In this document: one piece after another, positions 1 to 9,453 of the stretch
Layout: the number at the start of each line of letters is the position of its first letter
Numbering within the stretch: position 1 is the first letter of the stretch
Assembly: GCA_946479395.1 (NCBI GenBank)
Contig: CAMLFV010000062.1
Span: forward strand, 1 to 13,908
DNA length: 13,908 bases
Direction of reading: 5' to 3'
DNA from: an uncultured Flavobacterium sp.
GTDB lineage: Bacteria > Bacteroidota > Bacteroidia > Flavobacteriales > Flavobacteriaceae
The notes under the pieces: generated by a model
Seen by the model: only the letters and a program-made list of their open reading frames with translations
Database searches by the model: none
What the model was told of the DNA's origin: nothing
Made by a program: the position numbers and the translations under genes

Positions 1-90
1 ATAAGAAAAATAAATTACACACAATATTATTTCATCCAGAACTAATCACTAAACGTTAATTACTCAGCCTGTCATAACACAACCATAAGC

Positions 91-131
91 AAACTCTAAC
101 GGCATTTAATATGCAGTTGGAGTTTTTTTTT
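91..131 (+). terminator. Intrinsic terminator of a gene ending upstream
   Basis: A 10-bp stem (AAACTCTAAC at 91-100 with GTTGGAGTTT at 116-125, one G-T wobble) encloses a second 4-bp stem (GCAT/ATGC) with a TTAAT loop, and nine T residues follow at 123-131. The polarity is +, because the other side of the hairpin has no T-run on the minus strand. It implies a + strand gene that ends before or very near the window start. Two short frames are open from the edge and stop at 43-45 and 57-59, and I cannot tell which, if either, is its tail. Confidence 0.8.
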
Positions 132-215
132 CTAGTGTTGTTATTAAAATCTTCCATAATTTGTGCATCCGTCGTAAAATAACATTGGTTCAAAAATCCA
201 TTACTTCTTTATAAC

Positions 216-246
216 TTAATAACTGTATAGAAAATATAGTTATTAA
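216..246. repeat. Perfect 9-bp inverted repeat upstream of tamB
   Basis: TTAATAACT (216-224) and AGTTATTAA (238-246) are exact reverse complements separated by 13 bases. The pair lies about 110-140 bases before the tamB start and upstream of the candidate promoter, where an operator could sit. The surrounding DNA is very AT-rich, so chance is a real alternative. Apart from this repeat and the terminator, I see no gene or RNA in the 1-331 interval. Confidence 0.35.
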
Positions 247-308
247 ACAGCTTTACCTTTCAAACTATCAAATACTACATAATTATTAATAATAAACTTA
301 CAAAATGC

Positions 309-339
309 TTTCTTTTACAATTATTTATAAATATTTTTG
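309..339 (+). promoter_or_regulatory. Candidate Bacteroidota-type promoter for tamB-tamL
   Basis: TATTTTTG at 332-339 matches the Bacteroidota -7 consensus TAnnTTTG exactly. A TTTC at 309-312 sits 19 bases upstream, a near match to the -33 TTTG element at acceptable spacing. Transcription would begin only about 10-15 bases before the TTG start at 359, giving a very short leader. The motif is weakly specific in AT-rich DNA, so this is a suggestion. Confidence 0.35.
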
Positions 340-358
340 TTAGGAAAAGAAAAAAAAA

Positions 359-3300
359 TTGAGTTTGAAAAAGAAGATTTGGAAAGTAGTTAAATATATT
401 TTAATTACCATAGCCTCTTTATTGGTAATCATTCTGGCAGCAATCTATTCGTTGCAGTTTCCTGCTGTGCAAAATTTTGTGAAAGACAAGTTGGTTACTT
501 ATCTTGAAAATAAGATCCAGACAAAGGTTGCTTTAGACCGTATCTACGTTCATTTTCCCAATAAAATAGAAATAGAAAACTTGTTTTTGCAAGGGCAAGA
601 TGTGGATACCCTTTTGTATGTGCATCATTTGAACATCGGCTTAAATCTTCCGAAATTATTAGATAATACCGCACAATTTACTTCGGTTGAATTAGACGGA
701 TTAAATGCCAACGTAATCAAACGTGCCGACAGTACCTTTAATTTCGATTATATTATTGATGCTTTTGCAACCAAAGATGAAGAAAAAGACGAAAGCAAAC
801 CGTTTGTGATTGATCTGGATAAGATTCATTTGCAAAATCTGAATGTTTCGTATCAAGATGTAAACAGCAAAAACGATATCGCCCTTAAGCTGACCAATCT
901 GAAAACGATTGTGAAGACCTTTGATTTGGAAACCAACGATTATGCGGTTGATTATATTGATGCCAACGGATTAAAACTAACCTTTAACCAGGGAATGTTG
1001 CAGGAAGTGGCAGAAAATGTGGAAGAAACGGTAGATTCACTTTCGCAGACCAATCCATTGAAGATTGGCATCAACCGTTTAAACCTTCAGGATTTTGACG
1101 TGCTGTACGATGACGAAAATTCGGCAACCCGTGCAAAAATTGTCTTTAAGGAATTGAGTTCTAAAATTGGTAAGTTGGATCTTCCAAATTCCGATTTCAA
1201 TATAAAATCATTAAAATTCAAAGATGCTTTTGTCGATGTATTGTTAACACCCGATTCAAAAGCTTCGCAGGCAGTAAATGCAGAAACGGCTAAAGATTCG
1301 GTTGTACCAGCTTCAGATCCGTTAAAATTGCTGTTACAGTCGGCAGATTTAGATAACGTAAATGTTGTGTACAACAACGGTAAGGGCGAAAACACCACCA
1401 AAAGTTTTAATGCCAACCATTTGAATCTTCAAAAACTAAACGGTAAACTTTCAAATGTGCAGTTAGTTGGAACGAATGTTTCGGGCGAAGTAAAAGATGT
1501 TGCCTTTATAGAGAATAGCGGTTTTGTGTTGGAAGAATTATCAACCAAATTCAAATATGCCGAAACCGAAACTTTTCTGGAAGATCTAACCCTGAAAACT
1601 CCGCAGACCTTTTTACAGCGCAGTTTAAAATTGCAGTATAAATCTGTTGATGATTTATCGAACAATTTAGGAAATGTAGCTATCGAAGCCAATCTGCCCC
1701 AAAATAAAATTGGCTTTAAAGACATACTTTGGTTGGTGCCGAACTTAAAAAATACGGTTCCGTTCAACAAATATCCAAATGCGGTGCTTAAACTCTCTGC
1801 AAATGTAAAGGGTATTGTGAACGATCTTTTGGTGCAGGAATTCAAGTTAAGCGGTCTGGGGAACTTAAACGTAAATGCTGCGGGTACCATTAAAAATGCT
1901 TTGGATACCGATAATTTATGGATGAATCTTAAAATTAACGATCTAACGGCAAACAAACAATTAATTACGGCTTTGGCTCCGAAAAACAGCATTCCGAATA
2001 CTATTGAAATTCCGCAGAATCTATCGCTTTCAGGTAGATTAAAAGGAAGCTTAAACGATATTTATGCTGATATGGGCATACAGACTTCTTTTGGTAATGC
2101 TAAAGTTACAGGTACGTTCAACCAGAAAGTAAAAAATGCCGAACGATACGATTTAAACGCCTCGCTTGCGGCTTTCAATGTGGGCAAATTGCTTAAAAAT
2201 AAAGAACTGGGCGTGGTTACTGCCAATGCAAAAGTGAAAGGCACGGGCTTTAATTTCGAAAAAAACAATGCCGAAGTAGAAGCTTTTGTAACACAGGCAG
2301 ATTTTAAAGGATATTCGTACCGCGGCATTGCCTTGAAAGGAGCGTTGAATAACGGAAACTATAACGTTACGTTGAATTCCGACGATGAAAACGCCAAACT
2401 GAATATCGTTGCAAGCGGAATTTACAAAGCCGATGCGCCTACGGTAAAAACAGAAGGAACGGTGTACAAGGTAGATTTAAACAAACTAGGGTTTTATGCT
2501 ACACCAATGGCATTGGCCGGAAGGCTGAATGCCGATTTTTCTTCGCTGAATCCCGATGCGTTGAACGGAGAACTGCTTTTACAGGATTTTGTTTTGTCAG
2601 ATGGCGAAGAAATTTACCCGATCAGCGAAATCAGCATGAAAGCGGTTAGCAACGATACCATTAACAGCATTGATCTAACTTCGCAGATTGTAGATGCATC
2701 CATCACCGGAAAATATAAATTAACCGAAATTAGTACATCGCTTCTTAACACGGTCAATCAATATTATCAGTTTCAAAAACAGTCGGCACAACCGGTTGCC
2801 ATTACGCCGTCGCAGTATTTCGATTTTCGCGGAAAGATCAAAAACGATGACCTGATCCGTAAATTCGTGCCTGAATTAAAATCGTTCCAAACAATTAATC
2901 TGTATGGGGCCTACAATGCCGATACCCGAAAAATTACACTGTACGGTAGTTTGCCGCAATTGGAATACGGTGCTTACAAACTCAACGACATCAAACTTTC
3001 GGCGGGTAACGACGAAGAAAGTCTAAACTATGCTTTAACATTAAACCAGCTGGATAGCGAACAGTTCCGATTGGCAAATATTGTGTTGGATGGTTTTGTG
3101 AAGAACGATGTGATCGATTACAATTTGTTGGTTAAAAACGAAGCAGACCAAGTGCAGTACAAAATTGCAGGAAATGTAGCTACTGCCAATGATTTGATCG
3201 ATTTAAGCTTGAAACAAGACGGTTTGGTATTGAATTACGATACTTGGACAGTATCTGCAGATAACAAACTAACGGTGCATCCTACGGGAATTGTGGCACA

Positions 3301-5398
3301 AAACCTGCAATTAAGCAATAGTGGAAGTTCTATTTTGGTAGATTCTGAAACAGACGAACCAACGTCGCCTTTAAACATTAAATTCCAAGATTTTGAAATA
3401 GAATCGCTTACCGAGATCGTTCGTAAAGATTCTTTATTGGCACAAGGAACAATTAATGGCGAAGCGCAGATACGCGACTTAACCAATGATTTGCGATTGA
3501 CTGCCGATTTAAACGTGAAAGATTTAAAGGTATTTGGCAACGCTATTGGAACAATTGATGCGCAGGTTGCCAACGAATCGGCAAGTTTGTATAATGCCGA
3601 TGTAAAGTTAAGCGGCTTTGACAACAACGTGGCGCTTAAGGGAAATTATGATACCGCTGCGGGAAGTTTTAATGCCGATGTAGATATACAGGCACTGCAA
3701 ATGACCAGCATTCAGGGCTTTTCCATGAACCAGTTGCACGATGCCAAAGGATTTATTTCGGGTAACTTAAAGGTTTCGGGTACAACAAAAGATCCGAATA
3801 TTATTGGAGCATTAAAGTTTAACGATGCTGGTTTCGGGGTAACGCAGTTAAATAGTACCTTCCAGAATATGAACGATGAAATTGCGTTTACACAGCGCGG
3901 TATCGAATTTAATACGTTTAAAATTTATGATACCGACGGAAATGCCTTGACCATTAACGGAGCCGTTTTAACCAAAACTTATCAGGATTTTAACTTTGGT
4001 TTGAACATCACGGCGCGCGATTTTAAAGTGGTAAATTCAACCAAGACCAATAACCAGATTTTATACGGAGTTATGGCGATTAATGCCAACATTGGTGTGA
4101 AAGGCGATATGAACCTGCCAAAGATCGATGGTACCATTACCGTAACCGATAAAACCGATTTTACATTCGTATTGCCGCAATCAAGTCCGGCGTTGCAGGA
4201 ACGCGAAGGAATTATCGAGTTCGTAGATCAGGATCAGCTGGCGTTGGAAGATACCTTAGAAGATCCGCAGGATGAATTAGATGAAACCTTAAAAGGGTTG
4301 GATGTTAACTTAAATATCGAACTAAATAAAGATGCCAAACTTTCGATCATTATCGATAAAACAAATGGCGATTTCATAAAACTTCAGGGTGAAGCGCAAC
4401 TAACAGGCGGTATCGATCCATCGGGAAAAACAACTCTTGTTGGTAGATATGAGGTGAACGAAGGTGCGTATGAAATGTCGGTTAGTCTGCTAAAACGTCG
4501 TTTCGAAATTCAAGAAGGTAGTTCTATTGTATGGACAGGCGAACCAACCAAGGCAAATGTTGATATTACGGCAGTTTACAAAACCAAGGCGGCTCCGCTT
4601 GATTTGGTGCAGCAGCAACTACAGGCAAGTGAACAGGCAAATCTGTTTAAACAGCGTATTCCGTTCAATACCTACCTTAAAATGTCGGGCGAACTATTAA
4701 AACCAATCCTTACTTTTGATATTGAGATAGATGGAAACAATCCGGGTGTTTCAACAGATGTAACTACGCTGGTAGAATCGAAATTGGATCAGCTACGAAC
4801 CGAACAGTCCGAAATGAACAAACAGGTTTTTGCCTTATTGTTGTTGAATCGATTCATTGGCGAAAATCCGTTCCAAAGCAGCACCGGAATGTCTGCCGAA
4901 ACCGTAGCGCGCCAAAGTGTAAGCCGTATGTTATCTGAACAATTGAACAATTTGGCTGCCGATTTGGTTGAGGGTGTTGAATTAAATTTCGATTTGGAAT
5001 CGTCTGATGATTACACCAGCGGAGCACGCGAAAACAGAACCGATCTAAATGTGAATGTTTCTAAAACCTTGTTGAACGACCGTTTAAAAGTAAGTGTAGG
5101 AAGTAATTTCGGATTAGAAGGAACCGAGCGTCAAAACGAAGAAATGACCAACATAGCAGGCGATTTACAAATAGAATATTTATTGTCTAAAGACGGCAGA
5201 TACATGCTGAAAGCCTATCGTAAAAACGAATATCAGGTAGCATTGCAAGGGCAGATTATAGAAACAGGCGTTGGTTTTGTAATTACCTTAGATTATAACG
5301 AATTTAGAGATTTACTGCGCCGCCGCAAACGCAACAGAGAATTTAGAAGAACCCAAAGAGCCATACAAAATGAACAGACTACCACAACAACTAAATAA
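359..5398 (+). CDS. tamB: TamB-family translocation/assembly module protein (DUF490)
   Basis: This is an inner-membrane-anchored, periplasm-spanning TamB protein of the AsmA-like/bridge-type lipid-transfer superfamily. With a TamA-type partner, the family is linked to outer-membrane protein insertion and phospholipid delivery. One N-terminal membrane anchor is visible (about residues 13-30, after the basic KKK at 4-6). More than 1200 residues of repetitive beta-rich sequence follow, then the conserved C-terminal TamB domain (roughly 1250-1650). That domain includes the LLLLNRF block at 1493-1499 and ends in a very basic tail. At 1679 residues it is longer than E. coli TamB (about 1260), which is usual for Bacteroidota. 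The TTG start is supported because no ATG occurs before the anchor segment, and a purine-rich AGGAAAAGA lies just upstream. The 3' end overlaps tamL by 29 bp, so the two are probably translationally coupled. Family assignment is firm; the substrate is unknown. Confidence 0.93.
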   Translation: MSLKKKIWKVVKYILITIASLLVIILAAIYSLQFPAVQNFVKDKLVTYLENKIQTKVALDRIYVHFPNKIEIENLFLQGQDVDTLLYVHHLNIGLNLPKLLDNTAQFTSVELDGLNANVIKRADSTFNFDYIIDAFATKDEEKDESKPFVIDLDKIHLQNLNVSYQDVNSKNDIALKLTNLKTIVKTFDLETNDYAVDYIDANGLKLTFNQGMLQEVAENVEETVDSLSQTNPLKIGINRLNLQDFDVLYDDENSATRAKIVFKELSSKIGKLDLPNSDFNIKSLKFKDAFVDVLLTPDSKASQAVNAETAKDSVVPASDPLKLLLQSADLDNVNVVYNNGKGENTTKSFNANHLNLQKLNGKLSNVQLVGTNVSGEVKDVAFIENSGFVLEELSTKFKYAETETFLEDLTLKTPQTFLQRSLKLQYKSVDDLSNNLGNVAIEANLPQNKIGFKDILWLVPNLKNTVPFNKYPNAVLKLSANVKGIVNDLLVQEFKLSGLGNLNVNAAGTIKNALDTDNLWMNLKINDLTANKQLITALAPKNSIPNTIEIPQNLSLSGRLKGSLNDIYADMGIQTSFGNAKVTGTFNQKVKNAERYDLNASLAAFNVGKLLKNKELGVVTANAKVKGTGFNFEKNNAEVEAFVTQADFKGYSYRGIALKGALNNGNYNVTLNSDDENAKLNIVASGIYKADAPTVKTEGTVYKVDLNKLGFYATPMALAGRLNADFSSLNPDALNGELLLQDFVLSDGEEIYPISEISMKAVSNDTINSIDLTSQIVDASITGKYKLTEISTSLLNTVNQYYQFQKQSAQPVAITPSQYFDFRGKIKNDDLIRKFVPELKSFQTINLYGAYNADTRKITLYGSLPQLEYGAYKLNDIKLSAGNDEESLNYALTLNQLDSEQFRLANIVLDGFVKNDVIDYNLLVKNEADQVQYKIAGNVATANDLIDLSLKQDGLVLNYDTWTVSADNKLTVHPTGIVAQNLQLSNSGSSILVDSETDEPTSPLNIKFQDFEIESLTEIVRKDSLLAQGTINGEAQIRDLTNDLRLTADLNVKDLKVFGNAIGTIDAQVANESASLYNADVKLSGFDNNVALKGNYDTAAGSFNADVDIQALQMTSIQGFSMNQLHDAKGFISGNLKVSGTTKDPNIIGALKFNDAGFGVTQLNSTFQNMNDEIAFTQRGIEFNTFKIYDTDGNALTINGAVLTKTYQDFNFGLNITARDFKVVNSTKTNNQILYGVMAINANIGVKGDMNLPKIDGTITVTDKTDFTFVLPQSSPALQEREGIIEFVDQDQLALEDTLEDPQDELDETLKGLDVNLNIELNKDAKLSIIIDKTNGDFIKLQGEAQLTGGIDPSGKTTLVGRYEVNEGAYEMSVSLLKRRFEIQEGSSIVWTGEPTKANVDITAVYKTKAAPLDLVQQQLQASEQANLFKQRIPFNTYLKMSGELLKPILTFDIEIDGNNPGVSTDVTTLVESKLDQLRTEQSEMNKQVFALLLLNRFIGENPFQSSTGMSAETVARQSVSRMLSEQLNNLAADLVEGVELNFDLESSDDYTSGARENRTDLNVNVSKTLLNDRLKVSVGSNFGLEGTERQNEEMTNIAGDLQIEYLLSKDGRYMLKAYRKNEYQVALQGQIIETGVGFVITLDYNEFRDLLRRRKRNREFRRTQRAIQNEQTTTTTK

Positions 5399-7718
5399 AG
5401 CATTTTTTGCCGCAACAGCACTGTTCTTGGTAGGTTGCAGCAATACAAAATATGTTCCCCAAGGCGATTACCTGTACACGGGAGCATCGGTAAACATCAT
5501 CAGCGATTCGTTAGTTAAATCAAAAAAGAACGAACTTAAAAAAGAGTTGGAAGGATCGCTTACGCCAAAACCCAACAGCACATTTTTAGGTTTGCGTCCA
5601 AAACTTTGGGTGTATAACAGGGTGAGCGAACCTAAAAAAGAAAGCGGATTCAAATATTGGTTAAAGTATAAAGTAGGCGAAAAGCCGGTGCATTTAAGTG
5701 ATGTGGATATTCCGTTTAATTTGGATTTAATCGAAAATACCGGTGAAAACAGAGGCTATTTCAATATTACTGCCAGTTACGATACACTGTCTAAAAACAA
5801 AAGGGTAAAAATAAAATACAACGTGTCGCCACGAACGCAATACCTAATTAATAAGGTTACGTTTCCGGCAGACAGCACCGTTCTATCAAAAGAAATAAAT
5901 AAAACGGTAGCAAAAACACTGCTAAAAGTTAATGAACCTTTTAATTTAGATGTCATCAAGGCAGAACGAGAAAGAATTGATGCTACGTTAAAAGAAAACG
6001 GTTTTTATTATTTCGATCCCGATAATCTGATTATTCAGGTTGACAGTACCGAGGTAAAACACAAGGTAGATCTGAATGTAAAGATCAAAAACAATACGCC
6101 AGAATTGGCGCGCAAACAGTTTACTATCGATAAAATTTATATTTTTTCTGATTACAACCTGCGAAATTCCAGAAACAGAAGGAGATTGGTACGTGCCGAT
6201 GTAGATACCCTTTTGTGGAAGGAAAACATTTATATTATCGATCCAAAGGAAAAATTCCGTCCGCAGATTTACGACCGTGCATTGTATTTTAAATCGGGCG
6301 ATTTGTATAACAGATCCAACCATAACCTTACGTTAAGCAGGCTGATTAATCTGGGAACGTTCAAATTTGTAAAAAACCAGTTTGTATTGTCTGATTCCTT
6401 GGCAAATAAGTTCGATGCTTATTATTACCTAACACCGCACGAATTCAAATCGCTTCGTTTGGAAACTTTAGGTAAATCAAACTCGGCAAGTTATGTGGGG
6501 GGCGAGGTAAATTTCAATTGGCGTCACCGAAACTTTTTACGTGGAGCCGAACTTTTTACGGCAACTTTATATACCGCGATCGATTTTCAGGTGGGTGGTA
6601 ACAAAGAATCCAATAATATTTACCGCGTAGGTAGTAAGTTCAGTTTAACCTGGCCGCGAATCATTGCGCCGTTTAAGTTTGAGTCTTCAAGTGCTTTTGT
6701 TCCGCGTACAAGGGTAGAGTTGGGGTACGAATTCCAAAACCGCACACAATTGTACACACTGCATAATTTCAATGCATCATTTGGTTATTTATGGAAGGAA
6801 AATGCCTTGCGAGAACACGATTTAAAGCTTTTGGAAGTTACCTATATATCGCCCGAAAAAATTAGTGATAAGTACCGAGCAGATATGAACGCCAAGATAG
6901 AAGATACTGATGAATTTACTCCCCAAGCAAAGGCATTACAGCGTGTGGTAGAAAAGCAGTTAATTTTTGGACCGGTTTACAACTATACGTTTACAAATAC
7001 CATGTTGCCTAAAAAGCATACGTTTTACTACAGAGGTTTGTTAGATTTATCTGCCAATTTAACAGGATTGATTTCGGGTGCAAATGCCGAAGAAGGTAAT
7101 CAAAAAAGTATTTTAGGTGTAGCGTATAGTCAATACATTAAAACCGAACATGATTTTAGATATTATTTAAAATTAGATGAAACATCTCAAATAGCTTCAA
7201 GGTTTATTGGCGGTGTAGCGTATCCGTACGGTAATTCGATTTACATGCCGTTTGTAAAGCAGTTTTTTGTGGGTGGTAGCAACAGTATCCGGGCGTTCCG
7301 TGCACGTACTTTGGGTCCGGGAAGTTATGATCCGCGAACCTCTGCTTCGTCTTTTTTTCATGATCAAGCGGGAGATATCAAGCTGGAAGCGAACGTAGAA
7401 TACCGAAAAAAACTGGTAAGCTTTTTAAATGTGGCAGCTTTTGTTGATGCCGGAAACGTGTGGTTGTTTAATGAGGAAGAAGGGCGTCCGGGAGGAAAGT
7501 TTAGTAGTGATTTTCTTTCAGAAATTGCTGTCGGTGGTGGTTTGGGATTGCGTTTTGATTTTAATATCCTGATCCTTCGTTTAGATTTGTCTATTCCGTT
7601 CCGCATTCCGTATTACGAAAAAGGGGAGCGTTGGAGCTTCAACGAAATTAATTTTAAAGACAAACAGTGGCGTCGTGACAATTTAATGCTGAATATTGCG
7701 ATAGGATATCCTTTTTAA
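5370..7718 (+). CDS. tamL: TamL: lipoprotein form of TamA/BamA-type Omp85 barrel
   Basis: This is an outer-membrane Omp85 protein and the expected partner of the TamB encoded just upstream. A lipoprotein signal peptide ends in the lipobox L20-V-G-C23, which marks the lipid-modified TamA branch (TamL) described for Bacteroidota, unlike the cleaved-signal TamA of Proteobacteria. POTRA-like periplasmic repeats span about 35-360; the clearest is 157-240, with a GFYYF strand near 211-215. The beta-barrel runs from about 365 to the end and finishes in a terminal Phe (F782), as in outer-membrane beta-signals. The conserved barrel-loop motif, normally VRGF/Y, reads IRAF at 640-643. No acidic surface-export signal follows C23 (SNTK), so the lipid-anchored N-terminus should face the periplasm. 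The ATG lies inside tamB and no clear terminator follows at 7719-7878. Confidence 0.9.
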   Translation: MNRLPQQLNKAFFAATALFLVGCSNTKYVPQGDYLYTGASVNIISDSLVKSKKNELKKELEGSLTPKPNSTFLGLRPKLWVYNRVSEPKKESGFKYWLKYKVGEKPVHLSDVDIPFNLDLIENTGENRGYFNITASYDTLSKNKRVKIKYNVSPRTQYLINKVTFPADSTVLSKEINKTVAKTLLKVNEPFNLDVIKAERERIDATLKENGFYYFDPDNLIIQVDSTEVKHKVDLNVKIKNNTPELARKQFTIDKIYIFSDYNLRNSRNRRRLVRADVDTLLWKENIYIIDPKEKFRPQIYDRALYFKSGDLYNRSNHNLTLSRLINLGTFKFVKNQFVLSDSLANKFDAYYYLTPHEFKSLRLETLGKSNSASYVGGEVNFNWRHRNFLRGAELFTATLYTAIDFQVGGNKESNNIYRVGSKFSLTWPRIIAPFKFESSSAFVPRTRVELGYEFQNRTQLYTLHNFNASFGYLWKENALREHDLKLLEVTYISPEKISDKYRADMNAKIEDTDEFTPQAKALQRVVEKQLIFGPVYNYTFTNTMLPKKHTFYYRGLLDLSANLTGLISGANAEEGNQKSILGVAYSQYIKTEHDFRYYLKLDETSQIASRFIGGVAYPYGNSIYMPFVKQFFVGGSNSIRAFRARTLGPGSYDPRTSASSFFHDQAGDIKLEANVEYRKKLVSFLNVAAFVDAGNVWLFNEEEGRPGGKFSSDFLSEIAVGGGLGLRFDFNILILRLDLSIPFRIPYYEKGERWSFNEINFKDKQWRRDNLMLNIAIGYPF

Positions 7719-7878
7719 TCGGGGATATGATGAATTTAAATGTTAAAACCAATAAACTCTTAAATACCGTAGATACGGACAGTCTGTTCAAATTAAGTTA
7801 AAAATGTATTTGTTAAAAAAATATTTTGTAACTTTCCAAAATCCTTATTTAACCTAATACGAATTATTAAGCTTTAGA

Positions 7879-9309
7879 ATGAAAAAAATTTTAATAATAG
7901 AAGACGATGTATCTTTTTGTTTAATGATGAAAACATTCCTTACCAAAAAAGGTTTTGAAGTTTTTAATGCATTTTCATTTAAAGAAGCTACCGTTATTTT
8001 AAAAGACCAGCAGCTGGATCTTGTTTTAACCGACGTTCGTTTGCCCGATAGCGACGGTATTGAAATACTAAAACATATAAAAGAAGTTAACCCTGCCATT
8101 CAGGTGATCCTAATGACGGGTTATACCGATATTAAAACTGCGGTTAACGTTATGAAAATTGGTGCTTTTGATTATGTTTCAAAACCCATCAATTCAGACG
8201 AAATTCTGCACACCATTAACAAGGCACTTACCGAAGGTGTTAAAACGTCAACTGTTGTTAATACATCTTCAGAAAGTGATAAAAAAGAAACCCGTCCGGT
8301 AAAAAATGCCTACACGGGCAGTCATTTTATCAAAGGAAAAAGTGCAAAATCAAAAGAACTGTACGATTTCATTAATGTGGTGGCACCAACTAATATTTCG
8401 GTACTAATCATTGGAGATAGTGGTACGGGGAAAGAAAACATTGCTTATTCTATCCACAAATTAAGCAAGCGCGAAAACATGCCTTATGTGGCGGTTGATT
8501 GCGGTGCGATACCAAAAGACTTGGCAGCAAGTGAGTTTTTTGGTCACGTTAAAGGATCGTTTACAGGTGCTGTGACCGATAAAATTGGTCATTTTGAAGC
8601 AGCAAACGGCGGAACCATTTTTTTGGACGAAGTAGGTAACTTAACCTACGATGTGCAGGTGCAGTTACTACGTGCCTTGCAAGAACGTAAGGTAAAACCG
8701 GTGGGAAGCAGTAAGGAAATCGATGTAGATATCCGTATTATTGCGGCAACTAACGAAGATTTGCAGAAAGCAGTCCGCGAGGGTGATTTCCGTGAAGATT
8801 TATACCACAGATTAAACGAGTTTTCTATTCAGGCACCTCGTTTAAATGAACGTGGAAAAGATGTTTTGGAATTTGCAGAATTCTTTATAGCTCAATCTAA
8901 TGCTGAATTAGAACGAAATGTAGAAGGATTGTCTGATGAGGTAACTGAAGTTTTTTTAAGCTACGAATGGCCGGGTAACCTGCGTGAAATGCGTAACATT
9001 ATCAAGCGTGCTGTACTTCTAAGCAGTTCAAACCTTATTGAAAAGAGCGTTCTTCCTGCAGAAATGTTTCAGCATAATGTATTAAAGAATGCAGATGTTA
9101 ACACTGCTGTAATCGCATCATCAGATGGTTTTGCAGGTGCAAGCATGCAGCGCGAAGATTTAAAATTATATTCTTCTACCAACGAAGAACAGTTGATCCG
9201 CGTAGCGTTAGAAAAAGCAAAATACAACAAAACTAAAGCAGCTAATATCTTGGGTATCGATAGAAAAACCCTATATAACAAATTAAAGCTGTATGATATT
9301 GAGTTGTAA
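7879..9309 (+). CDS. NtrC-class sigma-54-dependent response regulator
   Basis: This is a cytoplasmic two-component activator of sigma-54 promoters. The receiver domain (1-118) has the acidic pair D9-D10, phospho-acceptor D52, T80 and K102. A polar linker (about 119-147) leads to the AAA+ ATPase. There, Walker A is GDSGTGKE at 179-186, the sigma-54 contact loop is GSFTGA at 226-231 (GAFTGA with Ser in second position), and Walker B is IFLDE ending at E251. The arginine-rich REDLYHRL is at 305-312 and WPGNLRE at 364-370. A Fis-type helix-turn-helix occupies about 436-476. The 476-residue length is normal for the class and all catalytic residues appear present. No histidine kinase is adjacent, so it is an orphan regulator here. 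The gene has its own terminator. A sigma-54-like promoter lies before the next gene, a plausible target. The signal sensed cannot be inferred. Confidence 0.93.
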   Translation: MKKILIIEDDVSFCLMMKTFLTKKGFEVFNAFSFKEATVILKDQQLDLVLTDVRLPDSDGIEILKHIKEVNPAIQVILMTGYTDIKTAVNVMKIGAFDYVSKPINSDEILHTINKALTEGVKTSTVVNTSSESDKKETRPVKNAYTGSHFIKGKSAKSKELYDFINVVAPTNISVLIIGDSGTGKENIAYSIHKLSKRENMPYVAVDCGAIPKDLAASEFFGHVKGSFTGAVTDKIGHFEAANGGTIFLDEVGNLTYDVQVQLLRALQERKVKPVGSSKEIDVDIRIIAATNEDLQKAVREGDFREDLYHRLNEFSIQAPRLNERGKDVLEFAEFFIAQSNAELERNVEGLSDEVTEVFLSYEWPGNLREMRNIIKRAVLLSSSNLIEKSVLPAEMFQHNVLKNADVNTAVIASSDGFAGASMQREDLKLYSSTNEEQLIRVALEKAKYNKTKAANILGIDRKTLYNKLKLYDIEL

Positions 9310-9331
9310 ATATAGTTTATGATAAATAAAT

Positions 9332-9356
9332 AAAGACGGGCATTAGCCCGTTTTTT
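9332..9356 (+). terminator. Intrinsic terminator after the response regulator
   Basis: ACGGGC (9336-9341) and GCCCGT (9346-9351) pair around an ATTA loop. A-T pairs at 9332-9334 extend the stem and a run of six T follows at 9351-9356. It sits 23 bases after the regulator stop codon and should separate that gene from the dehydrogenase. Confidence 0.9.
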
Positions 9357-9424
9357 GTGAAGTAGTTTTTGTGATTGTGGTAGAAAACAGCATATTGTAG
9401 ATTTTTTAAAACAGAAAGGTATAA

Positions 9425-9453
9425 TGATTTTCGTATTTAAATTTTTGATTTTC
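9425..9453 (+). repeat. Direct repeat TGATTTTC with 21-bp period
   Basis: TGATTTTC occurs at 9425-9432 and again at 9446-9453, offset by 21 bases or about two helical turns. The pair is upstream of the sigma-54-like element at 9479-9495, where an activator could bind. A second low-complexity pair, TTTTTTAAAA, flanks it at 9402-9411 and 9456-9465. A regulatory role is inference only. Confidence 0.3.

Noticed and set aside
3..59. Frame open from the window edge, stopping at 57-59
   Set aside because: It could be the tail of the upstream gene because a terminator follows, but only 18 codons are visible and another frame stops at 43-45. There is not enough to call.
1429..1992. Long minus-strand frame inside tamB, and others like it
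   Set aside because: Translations are Ser/Phe/Lys-rich with no recognisable motif, and they lie opposite a strongly supported long gene. They are antisense shadows.
7770..7781. CCGTAGATACGG hairpin after tamL as a terminator
   Set aside because: The stem is only 4-5 bp and no T-run follows.
7809..7828. TTTG and TATTTTG as a promoter for the response regulator
   Set aside because: The -7 box is one base too short (TA-T-TTTG) and the spacing of about 9 bases is far from the usual range.
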